The position numbers and the translations under genes were made by a program. A stretch of DNA of 64,000 nucleotides from Bradyrhizobium centrolobii (GTDB lineage: Bacteria > Pseudomonadota > Alphaproteobacteria > Rhizobiales > Xanthobacteraceae): contig NZ_LUUB01000080.1 of the NCBI RefSeq assembly GCF_001641635.1, positions 103,042-167,041 of the forward strand. The letters run 5' to 3'. Shown piece by piece: positions 21,010-29,453 of the stretch; the first letter of the stretch is position 1, and the number at the start of each line of letters is the position of its first letter. Under the pieces are notes generated by a model, which saw nothing but the letters and a program-made list of their open reading frames with translations, did not search any database and had not been told where the DNA came from.

Positions 21010-21456
21010 ATGAAAGCCCCTTCTTTCATGGATTTGGCGCTCAAGACGGCCGAAAATGCCGGAAAATCGGGCGAAGTTCCGATCGGGTGCGTGGTCGTCC
21101 GCAATTACGAGGTCATTGCCACCGCCGCCAACCAGACGCTGACCGATCACGACCCCACGGCCCATGCCGAGATCATTGCGCTGCGCGAGGCCGCAAAAAA
21201 GATCGGCAGCGAACGCCTGGTGGACTGCGACCTCTACGTGACGCTGGAGCCCTGCACCATGTGTGCGGGGGCGATCTCCTTTGCAAGGGTCAGGAGGCTG
21301 TATTACGGCGCCGCCGACCCCAAGGGCGGCGCGGTCGAGTCCGGCGTGCGGTTCTTTGCGTCACCGACCTGCCACCATGTCCCGGACGTGTACTCCGGGG
21401 TCGGCGAGAGCGAGGCGGCGCGGCTGCTCAGGGAGTTCTTTCGGGAGCGACGCTAG
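21010..21456 (+). CDS. tadA: tRNA-specific adenosine deaminase
   Basis: The 148-residue zinc deaminase converts A34 to inosine in tRNA-Arg. The zinc and catalytic residues lie in TAHAEIIAL and EPCTMCAGAI. GEVPIGCVVV is the usual substrate-pocket strand. Several in-frame ATGs exist (20998, 21010, 21028); 21010 gives the family-typical N-terminus. It is divergent from the pseudouridine synthase gene, which also acts on RNA. Confidence 0.92.
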   Translation: MKAPSFMDLALKTAENAGKSGEVPIGCVVVRNYEVIATAANQTLTDHDPTAHAEIIALREAAKKIGSERLVDCDLYVTLEPCTMCAGAISFARVRRLYYGAADPKGGAVESGVRFFASPTCHHVPDVYSGVGESEAARLLREFFRERR

Positions 21457-21473
21457 GGGCCACGCACTCCTTG

Positions 21474-21574
21474 GTCATGCCCCGCGAAGGCGGGGCATCC
21501 AGTACGCCGCGGCCTATCGATTCAATCACAACCGTCTCGGAGTACTGGATCGCCCGATCAGTCGGGCGATGACA
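21474..21574. repeat. Palindromic repeat (GTCATGCCCCGC type)
   Basis: Outer arms GTCATGCCCCGC and GCGGGGCAT form one hairpin; CGCCCGATCAGTCGGGCG forms a second. Between them a CCAGTACGCC segment pairs with GGAGTACTGG. The same composite design appears at 28435-28530 and 57620-57763. It lies between the convergent tadA and dehalogenase genes. Confidence 0.8.
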
Positions 21575-21623
21575 GTCGAGTGTGTGGCCCACAGCTCCCT
21601 CAACGCCGCAATGACGATGTGGC

Positions 21624-22526
21624 TCAAGCCGAGAAAAACGCGCGCAGCGCCTTCGCGGTTGCCTCCGGGTTCTCCTCCGTGAGGAAATGTCCCGAATCCA
21701 CCGGCATGCCTTCGACATTGGTGGCCCATTGCTTCCAGGTATCGAGCGGCGTGGCGGCGGCTTGCGCGATGCCGGCATTGCCCCAGAGCGCGAGCATCGG
21801 GACCGTGATCTTCTTGCCGGCCTCGAAATCGGTCTTGTCGAGGTCGTAGTCGAAATAGGCGCCGGCGCGATAGTCCTCGCACATCGCGTGCACGCGGGCG
21901 GGATCGCGGAACGGCGCGATGTAGTGCTCGAGCGCTCGCTTGTCGATGGCATCCAGCGTCTTCGACTTGGTCTGGCTCGCCATCTTGAAGCGCAGGAAGA
22001 ATTCGCCGTTGTTCGCGATCAGCGTCTCTGGCAGCGGATAGGGCTGTGCGAGGAAGGTCCAGTGATAGATCTTCAGCGCATACTGCCGGTTCATCCGCTC
22101 CCAGTAATTATAGGTCGGCAGGATATCGAGCACGGCGAGCCGCGACAGCCGGCCGGGATGATCGAGCGCAAGACGGTAGGAGACGCGGCCGCCGCGGTCG
22201 TGGCCGGCGAGCGCAAAGTGCACGTGGCCGAGTTGCTCCATCGCCTCCACCATGGCCTTCGCCATCGCGCGCTTGCTGTAGGGGATATGCAGCGCATCGC
22301 TCTCGGGCATGTCGGACCAGCCATAGCCCGGCAGGTCGGCGATGATCAGCGTGAAGGCATCCGCAAGCTCGGGCGCCACGCGGTGCCACATCACATGCGT
22401 CTCCGAGAAGCCGTGCAGCAGGAGCAGCGGCGGCCCCTTGCCGCCGACGCGCGCGAAGACGCGGCCAAAGGACGTGTTGATCCATTCGGAGGCGAAGCCG
22501 GGGTAGAGGTCGGCGAGATCGGACAT
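21624..22526 (-). CDS. Fluoroacetate dehalogenase homologue (alpha/beta hydrolase)
   Basis: The 300-residue protein aligns without gaps to the remembered numbering of the Rhodopseudomonas palustris fluoroacetate dehalogenase RPA1163. The nucleophile Asp110 and carboxylate-binding Arg111 and Arg114 lie in GHDRGGR. Asp134, the halide-pocket residues His155, Trp156 and Tyr219, and the base His280 are all in place. Asp as nucleophile excludes a serine esterase. It should therefore cleave fluoroacetate or related haloacids. Residue 185 is Gln where I recall Trp in RPA1163. The gene stands alone after purD. Confidence 0.88.
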   Translation of the reverse strand: MSDLADLYPGFASEWINTSFGRVFARVGGKGPPLLLLHGFSETHVMWHRVAPELADAFTLIIADLPGYGWSDMPESDALHIPYSKRAMAKAMVEAMEQLGHVHFALAGHDRGGRVSYRLALDHPGRLSRLAVLDILPTYNYWERMNRQYALKIYHWTFLAQPYPLPETLIANNGEFFLRFKMASQTKSKTLDAIDKRALEHYIAPFRDPARVHAMCEDYRAGAYFDYDLDKTDFEAGKKITVPMLALWGNAGIAQAAATPLDTWKQWATNVEGMPVDSGHFLTEENPEATAKALRAFFSA

Positions 22527-22758
22527 GGCTTCGTTCCTTCCAATTGTCATTCCGAGCGCCCCTAAGAAGAGGCTACGGCGCCCCCGACCAAAATGTCGAA
22601 AACAACCCCATGCAAAGTAGCACGATGGTCTCCGGCGAGGGATGCTAACCCCAATGCCTGATTGCGCATTTTTGGAATGTCGGTATGGCCGAGCAGTGGC
22701 ATCCGAAAATCTCGATTCCGGATCGGCGCGCTTGGCGCGCCGTCGGGAAAAACGGCTG

Positions 22759-24042
22759 TCAGCCCTTGGCCTTCTCCGCCTCCACCGCCTGCCAGCCGAT
22801 GTCGCGGCGGCAGAAGCCTTCCGGCCAGTTGATGCGGTCGACGGCCTGATAGGCACGGCTCTGCGCTTCCGCCACGGTCTTGCCGAGTGCGCAGACATTG
22901 AGCACGCGGCCGCCATTGGCGAGGATCGCACCGTCCTTGGCGACCGTGCCGGCGTGGAAGATCTCGACAGTGTCGACCTTCGCGGCCTCGTCGAGCCCCT
23001 CGATGCGCGTGCCCTTCTGATAGTCGCCGGGATAGCCCTTCGCGGCCATCACCACGGTGAGCGCGGATTCCGGATACCAGCGCAGATCGAAATGCTTCAA
23101 CTCCCCGTCGCAGGAGGCGAGGAACGCCGGCACGATGTCCGACATCATGCGCAGCATCAGCACCTGACACTCCGGATCGCCGAAGCGGACATTGAACTCG
23201 AACAGCTTCGGGCCCTGCGTCGTCAGCATGATCCCGGCATAGAGCACGCCGCGGAACGGCGTGCCGCGCTGCTTCATGCCGGCCACCGTCGGCAGGATGA
23301 TCCTGGCCATGATCGCGTCATGGATCGCCGGCGTCACCAGCGGCGTCGGCGAATAGGCGCCCATGCCGCCGGTGTTCGGGCCGACGTCGTGGTCGAATAC
23401 ACGCTTGTGGTCCTGGGCGGAGGCCAGCGGAATCGCGGTCTCGCCGTCACAGAGCGCGAAGAAGCTGATCTCGCGGCCCGGCAGGAATTCCTCGATCACG
23501 ACCTCGGCGCCGGCTTCGCCAAAGGCGCCCTGGAACATCATGGCGATGGCGTCCTCCGCCTCGCGCACGGTCTTGGCGACGACGACGCCCTTGCCGGCGG
23601 CAAGGCCGTCGGCCTTGACCACGATCGGCGCTCCCAGACTTTGGACGTAGGCGAGCGCATCCTTGGCATTCGTGAAGCGCTTGTAGGCGCCGGTCGGAAT
23701 GCCGAATTCGGTGCACAGCGCTTTTGTAAAACCCTTGGAGCTTTCGAGTTGCGCGGCCGCCCTGCTCGGGCCGAACGCCTTGATGCCGGCGGCGGTGAGA
23801 TCGTCGACGATGCCGGCCGCAAGCGGCGTCTCCGGGCCGACCACCACGAGCTCGACTGCGTTCTTCTTGCAGAAGTCGATCACGGCGGCATGGTTTGCGA
23901 CATCCAGCGCCACGCATTCGGCCTCGCGCGCGATGCCGGCATTGCCGGGCGCGCACCAGAATTTGGTCACCAGGGGAGAGGCGGCGATTTTCCATGCCAG
24001 GGCATGTTCGCGGCCACCGGAACCGAGCAGGAGGATGTGCAT
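22759..24042 (-). CDS. purD: Phosphoribosylamine-glycine ligase
   Basis: The 427-residue ATP-grasp enzyme joins glycine to phosphoribosylamine in purine synthesis. The N-terminus MHILLLGSGGREHALAWK is the PurD signature. The ATP-grasp core has VVKADGLAAGKGV and the metal site FNVRFGDPECQ. Length is normal. The 232 bases between its stop codon and the dehalogenase start hold no recognised feature. A palindromic repeat lies just upstream of its start. Confidence 0.96.
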   Translation of the reverse strand: MHILLLGSGGREHALAWKIAASPLVTKFWCAPGNAGIAREAECVALDVANHAAVIDFCKKNAVELVVVGPETPLAAGIVDDLTAAGIKAFGPSRAAAQLESSKGFTKALCTEFGIPTGAYKRFTNAKDALAYVQSLGAPIVVKADGLAAGKGVVVAKTVREAEDAIAMMFQGAFGEAGAEVVIEEFLPGREISFFALCDGETAIPLASAQDHKRVFDHDVGPNTGGMGAYSPTPLVTPAIHDAIMARIILPTVAGMKQRGTPFRGVLYAGIMLTTQGPKLFEFNVRFGDPECQVLMLRMMSDIVPAFLASCDGELKHFDLRWYPESALTVVMAAKGYPGDYQKGTRIEGLDEAAKVDTVEIFHAGTVAKDGAILANGGRVLNVCALGKTVAEAQSRAYQAVDRINWPEGFCRRDIGWQAVEAEKAKG

Positions 24043-24124
24043 CGAAGGCTCAGAATTAAGGGTTTGCTGGACGCGTCGGTCGCACGAATCGAGGCAGCCC
24101 TCAAGGGGGTGTTCTCCCCTCTCC

Positions 24125-24265
24125 CGTCATTCCGGGGGCGCGCCCTCTTGGGCGCGAACCCGGAATCCATCAGGCCGCGGCGTTGGTGGTGCGATGGATT
24201 CCGGGCTCGCGACTTCGTCGCGCCCCGGAATGACGGCGGAGACGGGGGACGCCCCGGGATGACGA
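24125..24265. repeat. Palindromic intergenic repeat (CCGGAATGACG type)
   Basis: The main palindrome runs from CGTCATTCCGGGGGCGCG to CGCGCCCCGGAATGACG (24125-24235), with an inner pair around GGAATCCATC and GATGGATTCC. A half-copy with CGCCCCGGGATGACG follows. It shares termini with 2091-2194 and separates purD from the upstream regulator gene. Confidence 0.85.
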
Positions 24266-24270
24266 CGGGG

Positions 24271-24570
24271 CTAGACCTGCTTCCCCGCGATGATCTCCTG
24301 CAGCGTCGCGACATGCCGTGCGAACGCGCCGCGGCCGGCTGCGGTGGCGGTGACGGTCGTCTGCGGCTTCTTGCCGACGAAGGCCTTCTCCACGGAGACG
24401 TAGCCGGCCTTGGCCAATGTCTCGATGTGAGCCCCGAGATTGCCGTCGGTCGCGCCGGTCAGCTTCTTCAGCCGCGCGAATTCCAGGCCGACCTGCTGCG
24501 GCAGCGCGTTCAGCGCCGCCATGATCTTCAGCCGCAGCGGCTGGTGGATGATGTCGTCGAGCTCGGCCAC
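24271..24570 (-). CDS. Winged-helix transcriptional regulator (ArsR/MarR-like fold)
   Basis: The 99-residue protein is a single winged-helix domain: PLRLKIMAALNAL, then GLEFARLKKLTGATDGNLGAHIETLAKAGYVSVEK, then a wing. This matches small winged-helix DNA-binding proteins (PF13601-like). The GTG at 24570 is chosen because GGAG lies six bases upstream; the upstream gene ends within this stretch. As last gene of the operon from 26655, it may regulate the operon through the palindromes in its promoter, which is inference. Confidence 0.82.
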   Translation of the reverse strand: MAELDDIIHQPLRLKIMAALNALPQQVGLEFARLKKLTGATDGNLGAHIETLAKAGYVSVEKAFVGKKPQTTVTATAAGRGAFARHVATLQEIIAGKQV

Positions 24571-24572
24571 GT

Positions 24573-25124
24573 CTAGCTCCGGCGCATCCAGAGGCCGCCG
24601 ACGATCAGCCCGCCGCCATTGACGGCCGCCATCCATAACAGCAGGGGAAGCCCCGGGATGTAGAAATATCCGATCAGCGTCAGCGCGATGATGGTCGCGC
24701 CGATCACGAGGAAAGCGTAGCCGAACCAGACACCCGCCATCATGTAGAACAGCATGATGTAGATCGGCCAGAATGCCGTTTGCTGGCGCGGCGTGAAATG
24801 GCCGAAATAGCAGCAGAAGATGCCGAAGGCGCCGATCAGCGCAAACGTCAGAAAATAGCGGCCATCGAACACGCGAACGCGGCTCTTCGAACGGTGATAG
24901 GCGCTGAGAGCAACCAGACCTACGGCCGACACCGCGTACGCTGCGAACCAGAAATAGAGTCCGTAGCGGGGCCAGAACCAGCCCGCGAGGTCGGCGACAC
25001 ACGCCAGCACGCCCCACATCAGCAGGACGAGACTGGAGACCTGGTAGATCTGCGACTGCCGCACACGGCGGACGGTATCCTCGATGTCGGCCAGCGCGTC
25101 CGTGGCCTGCTTGCTGTCGATCAC
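24573..25124 (-). CDS. Membrane protein of unknown function
   Basis: The 183-residue protein has a short polar N-terminus (ADIEDTVRRVRQSQIYQ) and about six hydrophobic segments. No catalytic motif is seen. It overlaps the DUF2306 gene upstream by four bases and ends just before the regulator start, so it is translated as part of the same operon. Similar membrane proteins often precede small winged-helix regulators, which may sense through them, but no such role can be read here. Confidence 0.75.
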   Translation of the reverse strand: MIDSKQATDALADIEDTVRRVRQSQIYQVSSLVLLMWGVLACVADLAGWFWPRYGLYFWFAAYAVSAVGLVALSAYHRSKSRVRVFDGRYFLTFALIGAFGIFCCYFGHFTPRQQTAFWPIYIMLFYMMAGVWFGYAFLVIGATIIALTLIGYFYIPGLPLLLWMAAVNGGGLIVGGLWMRRS

Positions 25125-25642
25125 GATGGCGCTCCGCTCTGCCCGGCCAGGGCGGTGGACACGATTGGTGCCTCCGATGAAGGCCGATACTTCCGGATCA
25201 GGATATACGCGATCATCATCGTCACAAGCGACGCGGCGAGCGCGATCAATGCGACCTGCTCCCGCGTCGTCACAGGGAGCAACCGTGCCGCGATGTTCGT
25301 GATTCCCGCCGACACCGGCGACGCATAGGACCAGGCGATGAAGTTATAGTGAGTCCTTCGCCAGTTCGACGGCCTCGGCGTGCGCAGGAGCGGGACGATC
25401 GCCAGCACGATCAGGGTGAAGTTGACGATCGCGGCGACATGGAACGCGTTGAAGTGGCCGGTGAACCGATAGACCAGCAAGGTCGCGGCGTCCGAGACCA
25501 GCATGGCGTAGACGTAGAAATAGCCGCGCGCGCGATGGCCTGCGCCGCGCTTGGGGCGCAGAAACTGGATGAAGCCGGCGGCGAGGCACAGCAGCGCCAG
25601 CACAGCATGAATTGCGCCTGCGGGTGTCAAATGCGCAATCAT
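25121..25642 (-). CDS. DUF2306-like integral membrane protein
   Basis: The 173-residue protein has about five hydrophobic segments and the pattern of DUF2306 proteins: an early GAGHRARGYFYVYAMLVSDAA with paired His-Arg, then HFNAFHVAA. Two or more conserved His in membrane helices hint at haem or metal binding, which has not been shown. It starts two bases after the hydrolase stop codon and overlaps the next gene by ATGA. Confidence 0.75.
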   Translation of the reverse strand: MIAHLTPAGAIHAVLALLCLAAGFIQFLRPKRGAGHRARGYFYVYAMLVSDAATLLVYRFTGHFNAFHVAAIVNFTLIVLAIVPLLRTPRPSNWRRTHYNFIAWSYASPVSAGITNIAARLLPVTTREQVALIALAASLVTMMIAYILIRKYRPSSEAPIVSTALAGQSGAPS

Positions 25643-25644
25643 GA

Positions 25645-26655
25645 TCAGCTCCCCGCTGCGCCGCGCGTCGCCACGTCCTCGGCAATCGCGGAGACCGCCT
25701 TCGGGCTCGTGACCATGCCCATGTGGTTGACGCCATCGATTACCTTGACGTCGACCGATGGCTTCACCGCCTGCACCGTTTCGGCATATTTATCCGAGAT
25801 CATCATCTCGTCCTCGGCACCGCCGAAGATCGTCACCGGATGCGTCACGAGCGGCAGGTCGAGACGATAGCCGCGCGTCGCAAAGTTGCGCATCAGGCGA
25901 TCGGAATAGGTCGGCACCAGGATCCGCTCGGAATTCGGCGGCACTGCGAAGGCGAGCACCGGGAGTTGCGCGCAGCAGTCGATGCCGAGCTTGCGCAGCG
26001 CGGCGAGGCCGAGATAGCGCGGGATGTCGGCATTGGCCCAGCCGCCGGAATGCGGCCTGTTGGTCGGCGCGTCGTAGCCGAGATAGGGCGCGATCAGCAC
26101 GGTGCGGACGAACAGATCCTGCATGATCGGGGTGGCCGCGACGCGCAGCGCGAAACCGGCGCCGGCGGAATGGCCGATCAGGGTCAGAGGCAGATCGGGC
26201 GCGCTCTTGCGGACATGAGCGACGAAGTCGATGAGATCGTCCTCGAGCTGGCCGACATAGCCGATGTCGCCGCGCGTGCCCGAGGCGCCGTGGCCGCGGA
26301 TATCGAGCGCCCAGGTCTCGACGCTGCGCGCGGCCAGCGCCGCCGTCAGCGCGTGATTGACCGTGCCGGAGGAGCCGGAAGACCCATGGATGAAGATGGC
26401 GCCGGCGCCGGTGGTGGCGCCGCTCGCTGCGTAGTGGCGATAGCCGAGCCAGGTGCCGTCGCGCGCCTGAAAGCGTTCCAGCGCCGGCAGGGTCGACATG
26501 TCGACACCCTTGCGGGAGTCCGAGACCGAGCGCAGTTCCACGGGCCGCTCCAGCGGCGTCGCGATCAGCGCCGTGAACAGCAGCGCCGCTGCGCCGACCG
26601 CGCACAGACCCCATTTCAACAGGTTCAGGACACCTCGCAGCAACCGCATCGCCAT
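25645..26655 (-). CDS. Membrane-anchored alpha/beta hydrolase
   Basis: The 336-residue protein has an N-terminal hydrophobic anchor (residues about 15-32) and a serine hydrolase fold. The oxyanion segment is IFIHGSSGSSG, the nucleophile lies in GHSAGAG, and the final His is in DGVNHMGM, with Asp in GGAEDE. It resembles lysophospholipase or esterase-type hydrolases; the substrate is unknown. It is first in the four-gene operon. ATGs at 26655 and 26649 are both possible starts. Confidence 0.85.
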   Translation of the reverse strand: MAMRLLRGVLNLLKWGLCAVGAAALLFTALIATPLERPVELRSVSDSRKGVDMSTLPALERFQARDGTWLGYRHYAASGATTGAGAIFIHGSSGSSGTVNHALTAALAARSVETWALDIRGHGASGTRGDIGYVGQLEDDLIDFVAHVRKSAPDLPLTLIGHSAGAGFALRVAATPIMQDLFVRTVLIAPYLGYDAPTNRPHSGGWANADIPRYLGLAALRKLGIDCCAQLPVLAFAVPPNSERILVPTYSDRLMRNFATRGYRLDLPLVTHPVTIFGGAEDEMMISDKYAETVQAVKPSVDVKVIDGVNHMGMVTSPKAVSAIAEDVATRGAAGS

Positions 26656-26683
26656 CGCCCCAGCTCGTTGAATTCGCCACCAA

Positions 26684-26711
26684 TAGAGAACTCTATAATA
26701 CAGAGTACTCT
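26684..26711. promoter_or_regulatory. Pair of palindromic operator candidates
   Basis: TAGAGAACTCTA (26684-26695) and AGAGTACTCT (26702-26711) share the half-site AGAG/CTCT and have centres 17 bases apart. They overlap the -10 region and spacer of the minus-strand promoter. This is the layout expected for a dimeric repressor; the winged-helix protein at 24271 is the obvious candidate. Confidence 0.65.
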
Positions 26712-26720
26712 TTAAATCAA
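26692..26720 (-). promoter_or_regulatory. Sigma-70-type promoter of the hydrolase operon
   Basis: On the minus strand TTGATT (26720-26715) and TATAGA (26697-26692) are separated by 17 bases, close to consensus. It would start transcription about 30 bases before the hydrolase gene. A TATAAT also reads on the plus strand at 26694, towards xseA, but without a well-placed -35. Confidence 0.65.
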
Positions 26721-26774
26721 TCCCGGGATTGGCGCCGCGCGGCGAAAATCCTTAACGTCGAGTCCGACCCAAAA

Positions 26775-28415
26775 ATGCCGAATCGTTTGTCGATGCCGCC
26801 TGCGGAACAACTGCTCAACGCGCCCGAATTCACCGTCTCCGAGCTCTCGCTGTCCCTGAAACGGACGGTCGAGGACGCCTATGGCCATGTCCGGGTCCGC
26901 GGCGAGATCTCCGGCTTCCGCGGCGCCCATTCCTCCGGACACTGCTATTTCGCGCTCAAGGACGAGAGCGCCAAGATCGAGGCGGTGATCTGGAAGGGCG
27001 TGCACGCGCGGATGCGGTTCAAGCCGCAGGAAGGGCTCGAGGTCATCGCCACCGGCAAGCTCACCACCTATCCGGGCTCCTCGAAGTACCAGATCGTGAT
27101 CGAGGCGCTGGAGCCGGCCGGCATCGGCGCGCTGATGGCGCTGATGGAGGAACGCAAGAAGAAGCTCGCCGCCGAGGGCCTGTTCGACGAGGCGCGAAAA
27201 CAGCTCCTGCCCTGGCTGCCCGAGGTGATCGGCGTCGTGACCTCACCGACCGGCGCCGTCATCCGCGACATCCTGCACCGGCTCGAGGACCGCTTTCCCC
27301 GCCGCGTGCTGGTCTGGCCGGTTCGCGTGCAGGGCGAAGGCTCGGCCGAGCAGATCGCGGCCGCGATCCGCGGCTTCAACGCGCTGCCCGAGGGCGGCAA
27401 GATCCCGCGGCCCGACGTACTGATCGTCGCGCGCGGCGGCGGCTCGCTGGAAGATCTCTGGTCGTTCAACGAGGAGATCGTGGTGCGCGCCGCGGCCGAG
27501 AGCCTGATCCCGCTGATCTCGGCGGTCGGGCACGAGACCGACATCACCCTGATCGATTTCGCCGCCGACAAGCGCGCGCCGACGCCAACGGCGGCGGCCG
27601 AGATGGCGGTGCCGGTGCGCAGCGATCTGTTCGTCGAGGTCGCCGACCTCGCACGGCGTACCCGCGCCTATTGGCAACGCAGCCAGGAAAGCCGCCGCAA
27701 CGAGCTGCGCGCCGCGGCGCGCGCGCTGCCGGCCGCGGGCGATCTGCTCGCGATCCCGCGCCAGCGTCTCGACTCCGCGGGCGCGGCATTGCCGCGCGGG
27801 CTCAAGGCGAGCACGCATGCGCATTTCCGCCGCTTCGCCGCGACCAGCGCGCGGCTGACGCTGCGGGTGCTGCACGGCCAGATCGCGCAGGCTGACCATC
27901 GGCTCACCGTCTGCGGCGAGCGGCTCGGCCTGTCCGCGCGATCGCTGCTCCGGCAGCGGCGCGACCGTTTTGCCGGGCTCGAGGTGCGGCTGCGCGCCTC
28001 GCGCCTCTCCAACGCACAGGCGCAGCGCAACGCGATCGCCCGCCAGCGCGAGCGCACGCATCGGCTCGCCGAACGCGCCGGCCGCGCGCTGGTAACGCTG
28101 CTGCAGCGGTTAGATGTCCGCGTCGAGAACAGCGGCAAGCTGCTCTCCGCCCTGTCCTATCGCAGCGTGCTCGCCCGCGGCTTTGCGCTGGTGCGCGACG
28201 AAGCGGGCCATCCCCTGCACTCCGCCGACGCGGTCGGGCCGAATGCACGGCTCGAGATCGAGTTCGGGGATGGGCGCGTGGGCGCGACAGCGGATGCCGA
28301 TCGCCCCGCGCCGACCGCAGAGCGTCCGCCATCGCAGCCAAAGCCTGCGTCCCGCGAGGCCAAGCCGGCGCCCAAGCGCGTCGGCAAGCCGGTGGATCAG
28401 GGCAGCTTGTTCTAG
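26775..28415 (+). CDS. xseA: Exodeoxyribonuclease VII large subunit
   Basis: The 546-residue protein is the catalytic subunit of a nuclease that degrades single-stranded DNA from both ends. It has an N-terminal OB-fold (TVSELSLSLKRTVEDAYGHV, VRGEISG), then the conserved PWLPEVIGVVTSPTGAVIRDI and the core VARGGGSLEDLWSFNEE. GHETDITLIDFAADKRAPTPTAAAE is diagnostic. The long Arg/Ala-rich helical part and Pro/Lys-rich tail follow. It starts divergently from the hydrolase operon. Confidence 0.95.
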   Translation: MPNRLSMPPAEQLLNAPEFTVSELSLSLKRTVEDAYGHVRVRGEISGFRGAHSSGHCYFALKDESAKIEAVIWKGVHARMRFKPQEGLEVIATGKLTTYPGSSKYQIVIEALEPAGIGALMALMEERKKKLAAEGLFDEARKQLLPWLPEVIGVVTSPTGAVIRDILHRLEDRFPRRVLVWPVRVQGEGSAEQIAAAIRGFNALPEGGKIPRPDVLIVARGGGSLEDLWSFNEEIVVRAAAESLIPLISAVGHETDITLIDFAADKRAPTPTAAAEMAVPVRSDLFVEVADLARRTRAYWQRSQESRRNELRAAARALPAAGDLLAIPRQRLDSAGAALPRGLKASTHAHFRRFAATSARLTLRVLHGQIAQADHRLTVCGERLGLSARSLLRQRRDRFAGLEVRLRASRLSNAQAQRNAIARQRERTHRLAERAGRALVTLLQRLDVRVENSGKLLSALSYRSVLARGFALVRDEAGHPLHSADAVGPNARLEIEFGDGRVGATADADRPAPTAERPPSQPKPASREAKPAPKRVGKPVDQGSLF

Positions 28416-28434
28416 AGGTAAAGTGACGCTCTCT

Positions 28435-28530
28435 GTCATTCCCCGCGACCCGGCTATGCCAAGGCTTCGCCGGGTTTGCGGTCGTGGCCGCCGAAGCTTC
28501 AGCGTAGGCGGCAAGCGGGGAATCCAGTGC
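28435..28530. repeat. Palindromic repeat after xseA
   Basis: GTCATTCCCCGC at the left pairs with GCGGGGAATCCAGT at the right, with an inner GCCGAAGC/GCTT pairing. It belongs to the same composite family as 21474-21574. It lies in the 407-base stretch between xseA and the accessory cassette. Confidence 0.75.
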
Positions 28531-28822
28531 GCCGCAGTTTCTCAATGAACTACGGACGTCTCGGAATACTAGGCGTGTACTCATAAACGCTTTGCGTCTG
28601 CTTTGAGGCGCAAACCGGAAAACATTTGCTCGGTCTGAAGCTTACGGCTTTTGATCCTGGCTGTGCGAAAAACGTTTCCGGCTTGACCCGCGGGAATGGT
28701 GCATTTCCGCTTGTCAACACATTTAGGTTGCGCTTTAATTGTGAACCCACAATACCAACACGACCAGCATCCAAGGTTGCAACGTTTATTTCAGAGTTGA
28801 GTCTCGTGGTTGGGAGACTGCC
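28531..28822. other. Gene-free lower-GC stretch before the accessory cassette
   Basis: No convincing coding frame was found. GC falls sharply compared with xseA. A run with TACTCATAAACG and GAGGCGCAAACCGG looks like debris seen around degraded mobile elements, but no transposase frame or terminal inverted repeat could be identified. The promoter of the cassette starting at 28823 probably lies in its right part. Confidence 0.4.
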
Positions 28823-29077
28823 ATGCAGATATTGGGGGTGCTCGCGCTAATCGTCATTATCGGTGCGGCTACACTCGCGGTAAATGATGCGGCGTCCCAG
28901 CCGCCGCCTCCGCCGAGGGGCGCGTGCGTCCTGGTCCGGCAGACCATTCTTCCGGATTATTGTGCCAACTCCTGCGCGCCTGCATTTGATTGCGCCGCCA
29001 CAACTCGTCCCTATGGTCTGCTATTCAAACAAGCTGCGACTTGTGATGACGCAGTGATTTGCCCATCGTCCAATTGA
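28823..29077 (+). CDS. Small Cys-rich exported or membrane-tethered protein, unknown
   Basis: The 84-residue product has an N-terminal hydrophobic helix (residues 2-20), a run of Pro, and six Cys at 35, 47, 51, 57, 74 and 80. Six Cys in about 50 exported residues suggest three disulphide bonds. No known family was recognised. GGGAG lies six bases before the ATG. The next gene starts 13 bases after its stop codon. Base composition is lower in GC than the flanking housekeeping genes. Confidence 0.65.
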   Translation: MQILGVLALIVIIGAATLAVNDAASQPPPPPRGACVLVRQTILPDYCANSCAPAFDCAATTRPYGLLFKQAATCDDAVICPSSN

Positions 29078-29090
29078 ATGGAGGCTAGCC

Positions 29091-29453
29091 GTGTCTGACA
29101 AGTGGACCGGTTTTGAGAGCTTCATCTTGGGTGGCGGCTTTGCCGATGTGCCGAATCCTCCCATCGCGCGGCCGGACGGCCTTCCTATAACGGTGTTAGT
29201 TCGCGGCGACGGCATTCATGCTAATGCGCCCGCATTGGCCGACGATATCAGGCATCTCGTCGAAGGATTCGTGCGGCAGCTATCTTCTTCTGAGCACACG
29301 ACGACTCACGCACCTCATCGGGCAACAGAACAGACTGACGAATTCCAGATCGCCGTTCATCTCGGACTGAACGACGACGCCCAACAAGAACTCTTGCAGA
29401 AAATCAAAGAGCTGCTTCAGGAAGGCCTCTTGAAGAAGGATTCGCAACCATGA
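29091..29453 (+). CDS. Protein of unknown function, cassette gene 2
   Basis: The 120-residue product is soluble, with no signal peptide. The first half is Gly/Pro/Asp-rich (FESFILGGGFADVPNPPIAR) and the C-terminal third is a likely amphipathic helix (DDAQQELLQKIKELLQEGLLKK). The GTG start has GGAG seven bases upstream. It overlaps the following gene by ATGA, so the two products are probably made in a fixed ratio. No family was recognised. Confidence 0.65.
   Translation: MSDKWTGFESFILGGGFADVPNPPIARPDGLPITVLVRGDGIHANAPALADDIRHLVEGFVRQLSSSEHTTTHAPHRATEQTDEFQIAVHLGLNDDAQQELLQKIKELLQEGLLKKDSQP

Noticed and set aside
22527..22758. Possible short frame in the spacer after purD (minus strand, MPLLGHTDIPKMRNQ)
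   Set aside because: There is no ribosome site, and the sequence looks like recurring intergenic DNA rather than a protein family. I cannot support either a gene or an RNA here.
26694..26699. Perfect TATAAT facing xseA
   Set aside because: There is no -35 at an acceptable distance (the nearest TTGAAT gives a 20-base spacer), so a dedicated xseA promoter here is not claimed.
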